Positions 23,729-34,433 of a DNA stretch of 64,000 nt are shown here, piece after piece. Position numbers and translations under genes: made by a program. The stretch comes from Kondoa malvinella (Eukaryota > Basidiomycota > Agaricostilbomycetes > Agaricostilbales > Kondoaceae). Where the stretch lies: positions 570,441-634,440 of the forward strand of contig BCIM01000010.1 of NCBI GenBank assembly GCA_039545315.1. The letters run 5' to 3'. The notes beneath the pieces are model-generated. The model saw only the letters and a list, made by a program, of their open reading frames with translations. It was not told the DNA's origin and made no database searches. How positions within the stretch are numbered: position 1 is the stretch's first letter; the number at the start of each line of letters is the position of its first letter.

Positions 23729-24623
23729 GAAATGCAAGACACGGTCGAAGCGCACCAACTTGGCTTCTTTTCTTTGCTTCCCACGACTACTATGTCATGT
23801 AGCAAGGCCCAGACAAGGGCTGAATCGCTGTCCTGAGTCGTTTGTGGTGCAGCCTGATGTGCGCAATGGTCGAAGAGCGAAATATCGCAGTACCTGTGTC
23901 GTCCCCTTTCCTGCTCTCTTTCTTCATGTACATCTATCTCTTTATCTGCTTCATACTCATATACATTCATTGCTTTCGTCTGTTTCACTTGGGCTCTGCT
24001 TGGCCGGTTCTGTCGCTTGATTTGAACTTGCTTTCTGCTCGTCTCACGTCCTATTCATGTATCTTACTCACTCGCTCACGTATTGCTGGGTGCCTTTCTG
24101 CGTCATGTCTCGCATGTAATGGATGTTGAATTAGCAGCACTCTTTGCCTTTGATCTGTAATGCGCTGCATGTCCGTATGAGCGGTTTGCTTTGCGCGGGC
24201 GCTGTGTAGCTCAAGCATTGCTTTTGTTGGCGAATCAATGGTCGCTGTGTTTGTTTGTGCTCCCAAGACTCAATCAAGAAGCTCCTCATCTCAAGACGAG
24301 TGTACAGCATCACACGATCGTTACCATCGAGGCAACTCCAGATAACCCATCCCTTAGACAGACAAAACAGAATCCCGGCAAAGTCCACAGAATGAAAACA
24401 AAACTGAAATTAATCCATTGCTGTCAACAATCCCAAAGATCTCCATAACGCCATGTATTACCTTTTGCTTGAAGAGAAAGAATAAATATGCTACACTATA
24501 TTATATGCATGCTTGTTCGGTCCATATTGCCCGATGTTTTGTGTGTGTTTTGTACAAAGATGTAAAGAGCGGCCATGTGATTTTGCTGCGTCGACAATTG
24601 CGAGGTGTGCTTTGGTGACAGGT
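23729..24623. other. Intergenic, pyrimidine-rich
   Basis: About 900 bases lie between the adaptor-like gene and the stop of the next minus-strand gene. The part near 23880-24000 is pyrimidine-rich on the plus strand (purine-rich on the transcribed minus strand). Several open frames of 60-100 codons occur in both directions but none resembles a protein. It probably contains a long 5' leader. Confidence 0.45.
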
Positions 24624-25535
24624 CTATTTTGTTGCGACTGAGCACTTGATTAGTATAGTATTGGAGAAGCAGTACTGGCAGACATACCAGGCATGCCCAT
24701 CCTTTCATTCGCGTATGCATTCCATCCTTCCTGCCCATTCGCCTCGTGATCCACAATCTGAATCTCTTCTTCAACAGGCCTCATCGTTGCCGCATTATCC
24801 GTCGAAGGTTTCCTCGTCTGTCTGTTCTCCTTCCATAACCTCCGATTAAACTCTTCCCTGGGTGTACTCGGACCACTGGAAGCAGGCGAAACGACCGGTT
24901 TCAAATGCAAGCTGCCAGTCAATTGCGTCGGTAGGTTCCCTATACCATCTCATTCAACGACCGTTGTGCAAGACTGAAAACGCAATAACTCACACAATGC
25001 CGGCCGAGATAAGCGAACAAACGAGTCGACCGCTAAACGAAAGTCGCATTCAAAGCGAAGTTCAACAGGTTCTGAATGCGTTGCGTCCACTTTAATGTAT
25101 AGATCCAATGCTGAAAAAACAAAGGCGCCCGAAATGAGTTTTGGTTGCCTAAAAATACGTTCCTTACGTGGCTGTGAGAAAGCTTACTGGGTAAAGATTT
25201 GCCTGGTGCTTTGAGATCTAGACGCATGCCATTGTCATAGATGAATTCGCTGGCCCATGTCCCAGAGGAGTTGTCTCGTTGATAGCCTTCTGCGACTGCT
25301 TGGACGGGAAACGCTTGTAACATTCGACATCTGTTTCCAATTTTATCAGCTTGACGATGGCACACATGGGAGCAGCTTACGGATGTGATTTGACGAAAGC
25401 AGAAGCGACAACGGAAAGCGATTGGACCCTCGTCTTTGGCAAGAAGGAAAATGACAGGCGATAGAAGTCTGCCCGAGACAGACCAGGCTGCAGATCTTGC
25501 GCCAGATGCTGGATATGGACTTGATTCTTTGACAT
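24624..25535 (-). CDS. Conserved-looking protein of unknown function
   Basis: A small multi-exon gene with no name I can give. The start ATG at 25535 opens MSKNQVHIQHLAQDLQP and runs through FYRLSFSFLPKTRVQSL. Splicing leads to CRMLQAFPVQAVAEGYQ, FIYDNGMRLDLKAPGKS, then TLDLYIKVDATHSEPVEL and RFECDFRLAVDSFVRL, and finally LPTQLTGSLHLKPVV with a Pro/Ser-rich tail ending NERMGMPVATK* at 24624. Four introns are inferred. The body looks like an all-beta domain with alternating hydrophobics; there is no signal peptide or membrane segment. The last intron could alternatively run to another acceptor, giving a longer Lys/His-rich tail down to 24496. Confidence 0.65.
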
Positions 25536-26722
25536 GGTTGCTATAGGTACAGAAGCAACTGGCGACTAGCGTGCTTTTCGGGTTGCAAGGCTGTGATTTG
25601 CAACTTGCAATGGACAAAAAGGCCAGAAGATTACAGAAGTCGCAGAGGCGTAAAGGCAATGATAATGCGAATGTACAGATATAGTAGATGGTCGACCCGT
25701 GCAGACAAGCTGTGACGGGCCAAGTACAACGCCAAGTCCATGGCGGTCATTTCAAGCTGACATCAATCCCGAAGCGCGAAAAGCGTGTTTCCTCTATTCT
25801 ATACAGCTTCTATCCCTTCTCTGTACCCTTCTGTATGCTTTTAATACGCGTATAACACCGCATGCAGCTTAGATTTTAAAGTGTGACGTGCACTCATGCG
25901 CAGAGTGCGCGGCTGCGGGGTAAAAGGTGCCTTGTCTGTCCCTTGACCAGAGCTAGCCTATTTTGGGGACAGGCTCCAAGCTAGTTCAGCACGAAGGCGA
26001 TAGCGCTGCGATCCACGCTTCGAGGTTTGAGGCGAGGAAGAACGTGTGACAGAACTACATTCGGCCGACGATTTCGAGCATGATAGCGCGGTGGCATCAA
26101 TCCTCAATTTGGAGGAGACGGAGCAAGGAAGTAGCATAGAACCGGAAGCACAAGTCTAGGCCATCTTGGGTGAAGCAAAGCGGATCATGCAAAGCAAGAC
26201 ATGGTACGCGCTGTAAAGACCATCCCGCAATTTAGATGGACTTGAGAGCAACATCGTTAGGACCACTAGTACACGCCAAGATGGACGATCGCTCATTTGG
26301 TAGGTGGTAGAGGCTTGTCGAGAGACAGAGCGAATTTAAGGTTTGCGATGGATTTTCAGGTACGTGGAAAGAACAGCACGGGAAGCAATGCACGAGTCAG
26401 GTAAGGAGAGAGAAGCGCAGTAATGCACTCCTGTTGTTCCGAGGCTCGTTGAACACCGCATACATCGCGCTTGGAGGCAGAGAGGCAGAGACTCGGACTT
26501 TCGCGCGGCTCTCGATTGAAGCAGCGATTCTTCCCATCATGGGCTCGGCGTTTGTCTAGCTTGAGCATATTTGAAGACTTTATGAGCCAGCGTGTTTGGT
26601 GCCAGAGGGAAAGCCCGAAATTGATTGAAGCGCCACTTAGCCTAAGTTCAAGTTATGTTAAGTCCCCCTGCTCCTCATAGCAGTCCCTTCTCTTCTCGAA
26701 GGTCAGACAGTTGATATCCCAA
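25536..26722. other. Long divergent intergenic region upstream of PHB1
   Basis: About 1.2 kb separates two divergent start codons. Short frames are present but none is convincing. It should contain the promoters of PHB1 and of the minus-strand unknown gene. Confidence 0.5.
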
Positions 26723-28087
26723 ATGGCAGCCTTTCAGAGACTCGCAGGTGAGCACGCAGATTATACATGTGAACCTCATTGCTGACTATGTTGTTCCCTC
26801 CACGCAGGCGAGTCTGCCACTCTCGATGCAAACAGAACGTCTGGCTGATCGAGCCGTTGGAATTTCACAGTGCCAGCATTGATAGGCCTTGGTGTTGCTC
26901 AATCAAGTATTTATGATGTTCCAGGCGGTCACAGAGCAGGTCCGTATTGCTTGATGGGCCATGTCCCTGCATCGACTGACATCCATTTGGACAGTCATCT
27001 TCGACAGATTTGCTGTAAGCACCTCAGATACGACTGAAGATGAATACCGATGCTGACGAGGTATGATAGGGTGTAAAAGATACGGCAACAGGCGAAGGAA
27101 CGCATTTCCTCATTCCCTGGTGTACGTCCTCTGTTGGCAGCGCACAAAGGTCATGCTCATGTTTGGAGTTTCAAAACAGTGCAAAGAGCCATCATTTACG
27201 ATGTCCGCATCAAACCACGCACAATCAGTACCACGACTGGGTCCAAAGATCTACAAATGGTTACTTTGAGCTTGAGGGTGCTTAGCAGACCAGATGTCGG
27301 CAAGCTCGCAGAAGTGTATAGGAAATTAGGTCAGGATTACGACGAGAGGGTCTTGCCGAGTATTGGGAATGAAGTGCTCAAGGCTACTGTTGCGAATTAC
27401 GATGCGGCAGAGTTGATCGTGCGTAGAGCATTATCTCTTGGGGGAATGCTAATCATTCCGTGGCACAGACTCAAAGAGAAGTCGTGTCCTCCCGAATCAG
27501 AGAAGACTTGCTTCGAAGAGCGAGGGAATTCAATATTCAGCTTGAAGATGTCTCAATTACGCATTTGACTGTAAGCAGATCGTACGCTGCATCTGTTTTC
27601 AAACTAATATCCATCTAGTTTGGAAAAGATTTTACATCTGCAGTCGAGCAGAAGCAGGTTGCACAACAAGGTAGGAAGGTTGTCGTGTGCTTTGTATGAA
27701 GCTCACTCCCAGTTCTGCTTTCCTACAGCCGCTGAACGAGCCAAATTCGAAGTCGAGAGGGTTAGCATCCTTCTAGCCTTTCATTCTTCCCTTGCTCATA
27801 TTGCTGTCCAGGCCGAACAAGAAAGACAAGCAGCCGTCATCCGCGCCGAAGGAGAAGGAGAAGCCGCAACCATCATCTCTCGCGCACTAGACAAAGCAGG
27901 TGAAGGTCTGGTTCAAATCAGAAGGATCGAAGCTTCCCGCGACATTGCAGCTACTTTGGTCAGTTCGTTTGCTCAATCACTGATCAAAGCTGATTCTGTG
28001 GTCGGACAGAGCCGAAACAGGAACGTCTCGTATTTGCCTGGAAGTGGGTCCGGAGTGTTGCTCAATGTGCCTGCGAATCAGCAGTAG
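26723..28087 (+). CDS. PHB1: Prohibitin 1
   Basis: Prohibitin 1 assembles with Phb2 into a ring in the mitochondrial inner membrane that supports cristae and regulates the m-AAA protease. The start MAAFQRLAG is followed, after introns, by [17 protein letters not shown] (membrane anchor), [35 protein letters not shown] and [17 protein letters not shown], all core SPFH/prohibitin sequence. Later exons give [17 protein letters not shown], the coiled-coil segment [10 protein letters not shown]...[10 protein letters not shown], and the C-terminus [17 protein letters not shown] at 28087. About seven introns are needed. Length is close to 280 residues, normal for Phb1. It is convergent with the small Cys/Gly-rich gene. 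Confidence 0.95.
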
Positions 28088-28367
28088 CTTGTTCGGTGGG
28101 AGAATGTATATGTACGCGTGTCACCTCTTCACTCATTGCCAGACTTTCTCGCGCTTCTTTTTCTTTTGTCCTTCTCTGTGCAAGTCTGCGTTGTTCTTCA
28201 ATAAGTTCTGCTCGATTCCGTATCACGCAGCGCTCCTTGCCGAAAGCCCTGGCGAGGCAGTGATTGGATCAAAGAAAGCGGAAATCTCGTATAGTGTTTT
28301 ATGTTTTCGATACAAACGCAGTCTCGTCTATTCTTCTTTCCATGTCAGCCTCCATCCGTTCATCCGT

Positions 28368-28895
28368 TCAGTAGCCATCATACTGTTTCTCATTGAGCGA
28401 AAGATCAAATCTATCAAAAAGGTCACCCACGCCAGCAGTACCTTGCCAGCCGCCTTGCATGTCGTTGCCGCCCGAGCAAGCAGCACCGACACCGATGCAT
28501 TGACCTACGACAATCGAATTAAATACGGTTTGCAGGCAGATGATAAGGAACGCACCGTCTACGCAATCAGCGCATCCACCTTGGTTACCCCAAGCGTTCT
28601 GGCCGGGAGCGCCGTTGTTGCTACCTTCCGATCAGCTGTAATATGATGACTTGTAGGGCAAAACACACCAAACGCCGCCGCAGTTGCCAGGACAATTGGC
28701 ACACTGCTACCCATCAGCCGTTGGATAGAGTCAATGAAGACAGACGTACTTGGCCACCTTGCATGTTGGCGTTGGTCATGACGCCTTCTCAAATATGAGC
28801 GATACGCGCATCAAACGGGGAAAGGGAAACGTACAGTTGCCTTGACCTTGGCATTGGCTCATAAGCCTGTCACCGCAAGCGCACATGTCGGACAT
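28368..28895 (-). CDS. Small Cys/Gly-rich protein, possibly metal-binding
   Basis: A tiny protein of about 110 residues made from five or so short exons. Spliced pieces are MSDMCACGDRLMSQCQGQ, then CVMTNANMQGGQ, CANCPGNCGGVC, NNGAPGQNAWGNQGGCADC, VDGQCIGVGAACSGGNDM, and the Cys-free tail GDLFDRFDLSLNEKQYDGY. It has about twelve cysteines, many in C-x-C or C-x(2-3)-C spacing, and much Gly/Asn/Gln. There is no signal peptide, so a cytosolic or nuclear protein is expected. Metallothionein-like metal binding is one possibility. The intron after the Cys-Gly-Gly block was placed at gtgtgt...gtag because it alone keeps the frame open. I know of no named family. Confidence 0.6.
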
Positions 28896-29729
28896 CTTGT
28901 CTAGTAATTGAGTAGTCGAGTGAATGGAGGTACGCGAGTATTGAAGTTTGGGAAGAAAGTGAATTCGAACAGTGAAGGCGCCTTTATACCTTTGTTGAGC
29001 AATGCAGTGCTCGCCACGAGTATGTCGGTAATTTGATATCGCGAGTGAATGATAGGCCAGTCGAGTCGGAGCATCGCCCGAAGCGAGACGAGCGATGTTC
29101 TTTGCACTGCTTGTGTTTTTACCCGCTGGATGGCCGCTGCGGTGCGTGAGGTGGACTGCCGGGCTGAACGAGACTAGGTAAGACGTACAGCGCAGCATAG
29201 CTGTATGATAGCTGGGTCGGAGAAGCAATTCAGGTATAGCTTGATCTTGTATACAGCCCAGTGCAGCGCACGGACACGAAGACAAGCAGCGAACGGAGGA
29301 GAGCGGAACTGGCTTATGCAGGTTTGTGCCAGGGAGAATGAAGACCGTGAGGTCTGCAGGCTGAGTGAGGAATACAATATTTATCGGTAGAGCTGAAAGA
29401 TGCGAAAGACTAGGGAGGAATGAAAGCGGGAAGACTAGGCCATTCCGCTCGCCAAGGCATCAAGGTCAGCGGAATCAACAGAGTCCGCGAAGGCGCATCT
29501 GAAGGCAGACAACGATCTGCGCAGACGCGAAAAGAAGGTAGCAGCACTGTAATATTGACGAATCAATTCAGCCTGGCATGTAAGTTGTGGAAAGGCTCAC
29601 TGACCTCCTCGTATTGCCAGGACACCAGAGGGAAAAGATGCAAGAGCCAGTGAAACAGGATATGCGGAAGGAAAGCGAAGCAAGCACAAGCACAAACGAA
29701 TCAAATGCACCTCTTCCACTCGTCTGCAT
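28896..29729. other. Intergenic, no supported gene
   Basis: About 830 bases between two minus-strand genes. Open frames of 60-170 codons exist (for example 28776-29285 reverse) but read as shadows with no recognisable composition. It should include the promoter of the Cys/Gly-rich gene. Confidence 0.45.
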
Positions 29730-30821
29730 CTATTGCTCCTTCTTCTCACCACCAGTTCCACCGTTCATCTTTGTCTCCAACCCAACAGGCATTTGACTAT
29801 CCCAGAGATCAGCTTCTGTCCTCTAAGCAAGACAAGCAACTCACATCGACCCCAACGCGCTGATCCCAAGGAAAGCTGCCGGGAACAAGACCAAGACGAA
29901 CAACAAGCTCGCAAAGATGAGCATTGGCGAAACGATAGAGTATCTTGCAATGTAGGGAGCATTCTTGTTGTAAGCTAGGTAAGCTGGATTAGGTTTACCG
30001 GAAGAAGAAGGTCGAGTTGAACTGGAGGAAGAAGGCTCTTGTTGTTGTTGGATCGCAGCAGGTAAAGCGTCAATTTCTTCTTCTAGTTCAGTAGCGAGAT
30101 CAGACCAGGGGAAATCTTCATCGACAGTCTCGACTGGGTCATTGACGGTGATTTCATTCTCGATGGCTTCAGCGGCTTCTTCGACGTAATCTGGTGCGGC
30201 GCCGGTGCCTACTTCAATGTGTTCGTTGAAAGGGAGGTCCGTGTCTTCAATGGGTTCTTGTCGTTTGCCTAGACGTGGTAATGGTCCAGCAGGAAGAGGT
30301 AAAGCTGAAATGACGACTAGATGATCTGCTGGTAATTGCGCTAGCGTTTGTTCGATAACCTCGTCTAGCAGACCCGTTAAGATAGATAGTGTATAGATAG
30401 CGAATACTCACGCAACGCTTGGACTTTCTCCTTTCGCTCTTTGCGATTCGACACGCCTTCCAAACCCGACAAAGCGATTCCCTCATTCCTCATCCCCGTG
30501 CAAGGCGTGTACTTGTTCAATGCAGCCTCTATATTACTGCTCAAGGGCGAAAAGAGCCTTTGATCTTGCGTCGAGGCATCAAAGCGTTGTTTGAGCAGAG
30601 AAGTAGACGGGAAAAGGGAGAAGTCTGAAGATTGCAAGCCTGGCAACGAAATGTGTAGCGCGTGTGAGATGCAGGATCTGTATACAGGACTGTCAGTGGG
30701 AGACAGCAAACGGGAAGGGAAGGACGCACGATGAGTCGGTGTAGCTCAATAATGGTGTCTGTTTCGCTGCCGAGACTGAATAGACTGCTACTGTGAGCGC
30801 CAAAAGTGTAGTAGAGAGCAT
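29730..30821 (-). CDS. BIG1: BIG1 / V-ATPase Ac45-like ER membrane protein
   Basis: Big1 is an ER membrane glycoprotein linked to beta-1,6-glucan synthesis and V-ATPase assembly. The start at 30821 gives a clear signal peptide (MLSTTLLALTVAVYSVSA) followed by KQTPLLSYTDSS. A lumenal part with PCTGMRNEGIALSGLEG and LAQLPADHLVVISALPLP follows, then an acidic and Ser/Gln-rich linker. The single C-terminal membrane segment is SPMLIFASLLFVLVLFPAAF after ARYSIV. The short cytosolic tail VGLETKMNGGTGGEKKEQ* ends at 29730 and carries a KKxx-like ending typical of ER retention. Three introns are inferred. The topology and tail match the Big1/Ac45 family well; sequence identity in the lumenal part is low, as usual for it. 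Confidence 0.75.
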
Positions 30822-31211
30822 CTTGAGCAACGGGGAGTGGTGGCAAGGAAATGACCAGCTCGAGTTGAGGTCTGTCTGCGAGTGTTACTCTCAGACACTC
30901 GTGTCTACTTTTGTGTCTACAGGCAGACTGCAATGCTGTTGGCCATGCTATTCTTTATTCTCATCTACTGCTCTTTACCGTCTGCCTGGCGAACTCCCCG
31001 TTTCCCAAAATGATCCCACATTGCGAGGCTCTACAATCTCTGCTGCGGCTTGTTAGCTGTTCTCTCGGGTATCGGATGCATGACCATGCCTTAGCTCTGG
31101 CTGTGCTGTCTGTTTGCAAGCGGTGTTTGCTGTTCCGAAATATATCTGCTCTCCGCTCTCTTCTTCTTTAGTAGCATCTACTAGGCGACCACACGTTCTC
31201 TATTCACTACC
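30822..31211. promoter_or_regulatory. Divergent promoter region, BIG1 and GNAT gene
   Basis: The 390 bases between two divergent start codons must drive both genes. I see no strong TATA box or named motif. Confidence 0.4.
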
Positions 31212-32128
31212 ATGTCTTCTAGAGCATACAACGTTGTCGAGCGTAAATCAATGGATTGTACGTATTTCCTCGCCATCAATCAATGCTCGCTGATTACCTT
31301 GCCAGACAACGCCATCACAGACCTAGGCTGCCTAATGGCTCATTCATTTGGTAAAGAGGCCAGTCCGTTTCACATGGCTTCTTATGGCCAACCGGTACAT
31401 TATATGCCTCCTATTGCTCTCGTTCTCGCTGATCTGACATAGTACGAATGGCCTGAATTGCGCTTCTGGTCAGGTACGTGCTCTTCAACAAGTCGCTGGC
31501 AAGGCAACTTAGTATCGCATCAGTTTGGTCCGACTGCAAAGTCGCCGTGGGTTATAATACTGGCCTAATCTTTACCGTCAATGACAAAGAAGGCTTCGCA
31601 ATGTGTTCCCCGCCCGGTGTCGAATTCGACATGCGAAGAGGTGGGCAACCTTACAATGGGGATGCCCATGCTTGGTCTGCGAACAGCCCAGACTATTTGC
31701 ATTATCTACAATATGGAGTGAGTGCCTCACTCACCTCGAGTTGGCCCTCAGCTCATTAATTGGTCATGTAGTTACATCCAGCCTTGGAAGAGGCGAATCT
31801 GAAAGCTGATCCTGACTACATGAACGGGTTGAAGCTGATGGCATTATGCGTTGATGCGGATAAGAGGAATCAAGGGATCGGCAGTGCTTTAATCCAAACC
31901 GTCTGTGATAGGGTATGTCTTTCACCTTCTACTCTATCAGCCGATGCTGATTCAGAGCAGGCTCAGAAACTCGAATGCGACGTCTTTCTTCATGTCGATA
32001 AGGAAGCGACTTTACCATTCTACGAAAAGAGAGGCTTCGAGATCCTGAATCATACTATGCTTCCTGACAAGCACGAAGATAAGAACATACCTTGGTGGGT
32101 TCTGCGTCGGAAATTCGCAAAGGGATAG
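31212..32128 (+). CDS. GNAT-family N-acetyltransferase
   Basis: The protein is a soluble acetyl-CoA-dependent N-acyltransferase of unknown substrate. It starts MSSRAYNVVERKSMD and after an intron reads YNAITDLGCLMAHSFG, the usual N-terminal helix region. The diagnostic exon reads MNGLKLMALCVDADKRNQG followed by IGSALIQTVCDR; the segment R-N-Q-G-I-G-S-A-L is the acetyl-CoA pyrophosphate loop. After a further intron comes CDVFLHVDKEATLPFYEKR, then GFEI, the C-terminal GNAT beta-strand and Tyr region. The stop is at 32126-32128. Four or five introns are inferred; the middle exons around 31.44-31.56 kb are less certain. Confidence 0.82.
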
Positions 32129-32496
32129 CACGAGCGCCTGAAAAGAGATGTGGTCTAGGTACGTTCAGCAGACTGAGAAGCAAGTCTATTCCTCGAGACG
32201 TCAATGTACTGAGTGTATGCTGCAGCACGTATGATATGAAAGAAGCCGCCGCCGCCGAGATGGACCGTTCCCCTTGCATTGTCTGCGTTTTCTTTTTCCG
32301 ACTCCTGGCGAACGAAACACCTCATAGTAGCCGCTAAGCTATACCTATCATCTACCGATGTGCTAAAAGCCGAATCTTCGCTGAACCCACGTCTTCTCAG
32401 AAGCAACATTCTTGCCGAGCTGGCAATCCAACTTCGGACGCATCACGAGCCGCATCTTCTTGCCTTCGTTCTACCTCTACGGCGGCTTTGAGCGAC
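32129..32496. other. Intergenic / promoter of first N-terminal-His protein
   Basis: About 370 bases between tandem plus-strand genes. No gene supported. Confidence 0.4.
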
Positions 32497-33981
32497 ATGC
32501 TGTCCTTCCTCTTACCGCTCCTTCTTGTTGACATTGCCCGAGCTCATTCTCTCGTCTTTTGCGTCAATTGGAACGGCCAAACCAAAGGTTGCGCTCCGGA
32601 TGCATATCCATACCATGTCCGCTACTTTTCCACTATACTGCTTGTGCTAACATTTGAGCATCATACCACAGGAAAGCGTTGGAGCGCGTTTCGTTTACTA
32701 TCACGAGAAGAAAGGCCCGATATGCCAAGTAAGTAGAGCTGTTGATTCTTGTTGGAGCTATATTGACTGATACGTAGGCGGCGGGGTCAGGAGAGCAGAG
32801 CTGGAAAGATATGGACAGTGCAGACACCAAAAGCGCCGCGCCGTTATCAGTGACAGCTGGACAGGAAGTTACGCTTATTTGGCCGGCAAACAATCATAGC
32901 CCAATCAGTAAGCCTTAGGAAGTGAGTCTGATGCTCATGCTCACGCGAACATAGATGGGGACAAACAAGCCGCTGCTGTATGCCTCCAGCTTCCATGGCG
33001 AGAGAAATCTTACCATCTCCGTAGAACCTGCGTGTCTTCTTGTGGCATTCATACGAGACTGATCCGGACGATGTGAGGGTCTACTTATCTCCAAGCGAAT
33101 ACTTACATACATTGATTAACAGGACCTGTTTTCAACTACACCTATGTATGTCTGCGGCGGGTGTTTGCAGCAGTCTGCTTAACAGATCGCAGGATGGAAT
33201 TCTACTATGGTAACTGCTACAAGGGCGGCAAGTGAGCTATGTCTCGTCCCGCCGTCCAATATAACCTGATGATGCTAAACAGTTTTGACCCGATTGGCTC
33301 TGGGTCGGTGTAGCCTCTTTGCGACAGAAAGACCAGCTAACACTCCTGATGCATAGATCTTTCTCAGATCCGTATTGCACGTATGCCTTCCGCAAGTCAA
33401 AGCGATCTCACCATTGACCATGAGCAGAGGGACGTTCACTATTCCTAAGGAATGGAAGACAGGCGTCCACACGCTAGTCTGGGGCTGGAAGAGTAAGTTG
33501 TAACCTTCGAGCGTAGCTTTTTCTCGCTCATGCTTCTGATTGCCTTAGTGCTATATTCGATTTCTAGATGGGGTAATGGCACTTTGGCAAGCGATCCCTG
33601 GGATCAAAACGACTGGGACAGCAAGGATAATCAAGGACCGCATATAAAGTGAGCAGTTGTCTTCTATTTGTGTGCATCATACTCAGTCTCGACAGCTACG
33701 CAACATGCTTTCAGTACAGCGTCGTCAACGAAGATGGGGGATCAATCAATTCAAATCGCAACAAGCCAGCTCTCGACTTCCACCCGCAACTATATGGAAT
33801 TGATGAGATCGACAAAGACTTCGTGGAAGCAGGTGGACAAGGGCGACCCGTCTCAAGAGGTGCCGCAACCGGTGTATTGCTTCGTGCGAGCGATAACAGC
33901 GGAGTGAGCTTGCTGCCAAGCGCATTGGTAATATGCTGCTTTGTGAGTATCTTGTACATTCTATTGGGTGGCTCTGCATAA
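32497..33981 (+). CDS. Secreted GPI-type protein with predicted N-terminal His, member 1
   Basis: The start at 32497 gives a signal peptide (MLSFLLPLLLVDIARA) with an A-x-A cleavage site directly before His-Ser-Leu-Val, so the mature chain should begin with histidine. Spliced exons then read CVNWNGQTKGC, ESVGARFVYYHEKKGP, TAGQEVTLIWPANNHSPI, NLRVFLWHSYETDPDD, DLFSTTPM, EFYYGNCYKGG, GTFTIPKEWKTGVHTLVW and YATCFQYSVVNEDGG. The C-terminus is hydrophobic (LLPSALVICCFVSILYILL), fitting a GPI signal. An N-terminal His plus further conserved His (PYH, NNH, WHS, GVHTLVW) recalls the copper histidine brace of lytic polysaccharide monooxygenases and their non-enzymatic copper-binding relatives. About ten introns. 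The paralogue is immediately downstream. The copper role is inference. Confidence 0.75.
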
Positions 33982-34433
33982 TCGGTATTCTGTGGCCTAA
34001 AGGGGACAAGTCTCCGAGCAAGGTCGAAATACTTCTTTTCTTGGCACCTCATCTCTATTGGTATCACGCATTGGTATACGATTTGCTCTCCGCGTAGCGA
34101 AGCAGTGCTACAACTCTTGATTTCTGCTCGTGATGGAGCCCTCCTGGCAGGCTCCGATGTCTTCATCTTCTGGTGCTCGTCTCTGAGCACTCGGCACGCC
34201 AGCTGACACTTTACCATGACTCTGTATACCTTTCCGAGCTCGAATTCTGGCCGAGAAGCGGATCCCTTTGTCTTGGACCCTGGACAGAAGTCTGCCTCTT
34301 ATGACGTTCAATGACCAGATTCCGTATTTCTTCGGCAATAAAGGGCCTTCTGTTCAGCTCACCGCTTCCGGATGGTCTCAGCGTGCCTTCCTTCCTTGGT
34401 TCGTTCGTCCACATTCATTTGCCTTGACACGCT
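33982..34433. other. Intergenic between the two paralogues
   Basis: About 450 bases between the tandem pair. It contains only short open frames and should hold the promoter of the second member. Confidence 0.45.

Noticed and set aside
24496..24623. Longer C-terminus for the unknown gene at 24.6-25.5 kb
   Set aside because: The nearer combination of branch-like ctaat and cag acceptor gives a short normal tail; the longer one is His/Thr/Gln-rich with no support.
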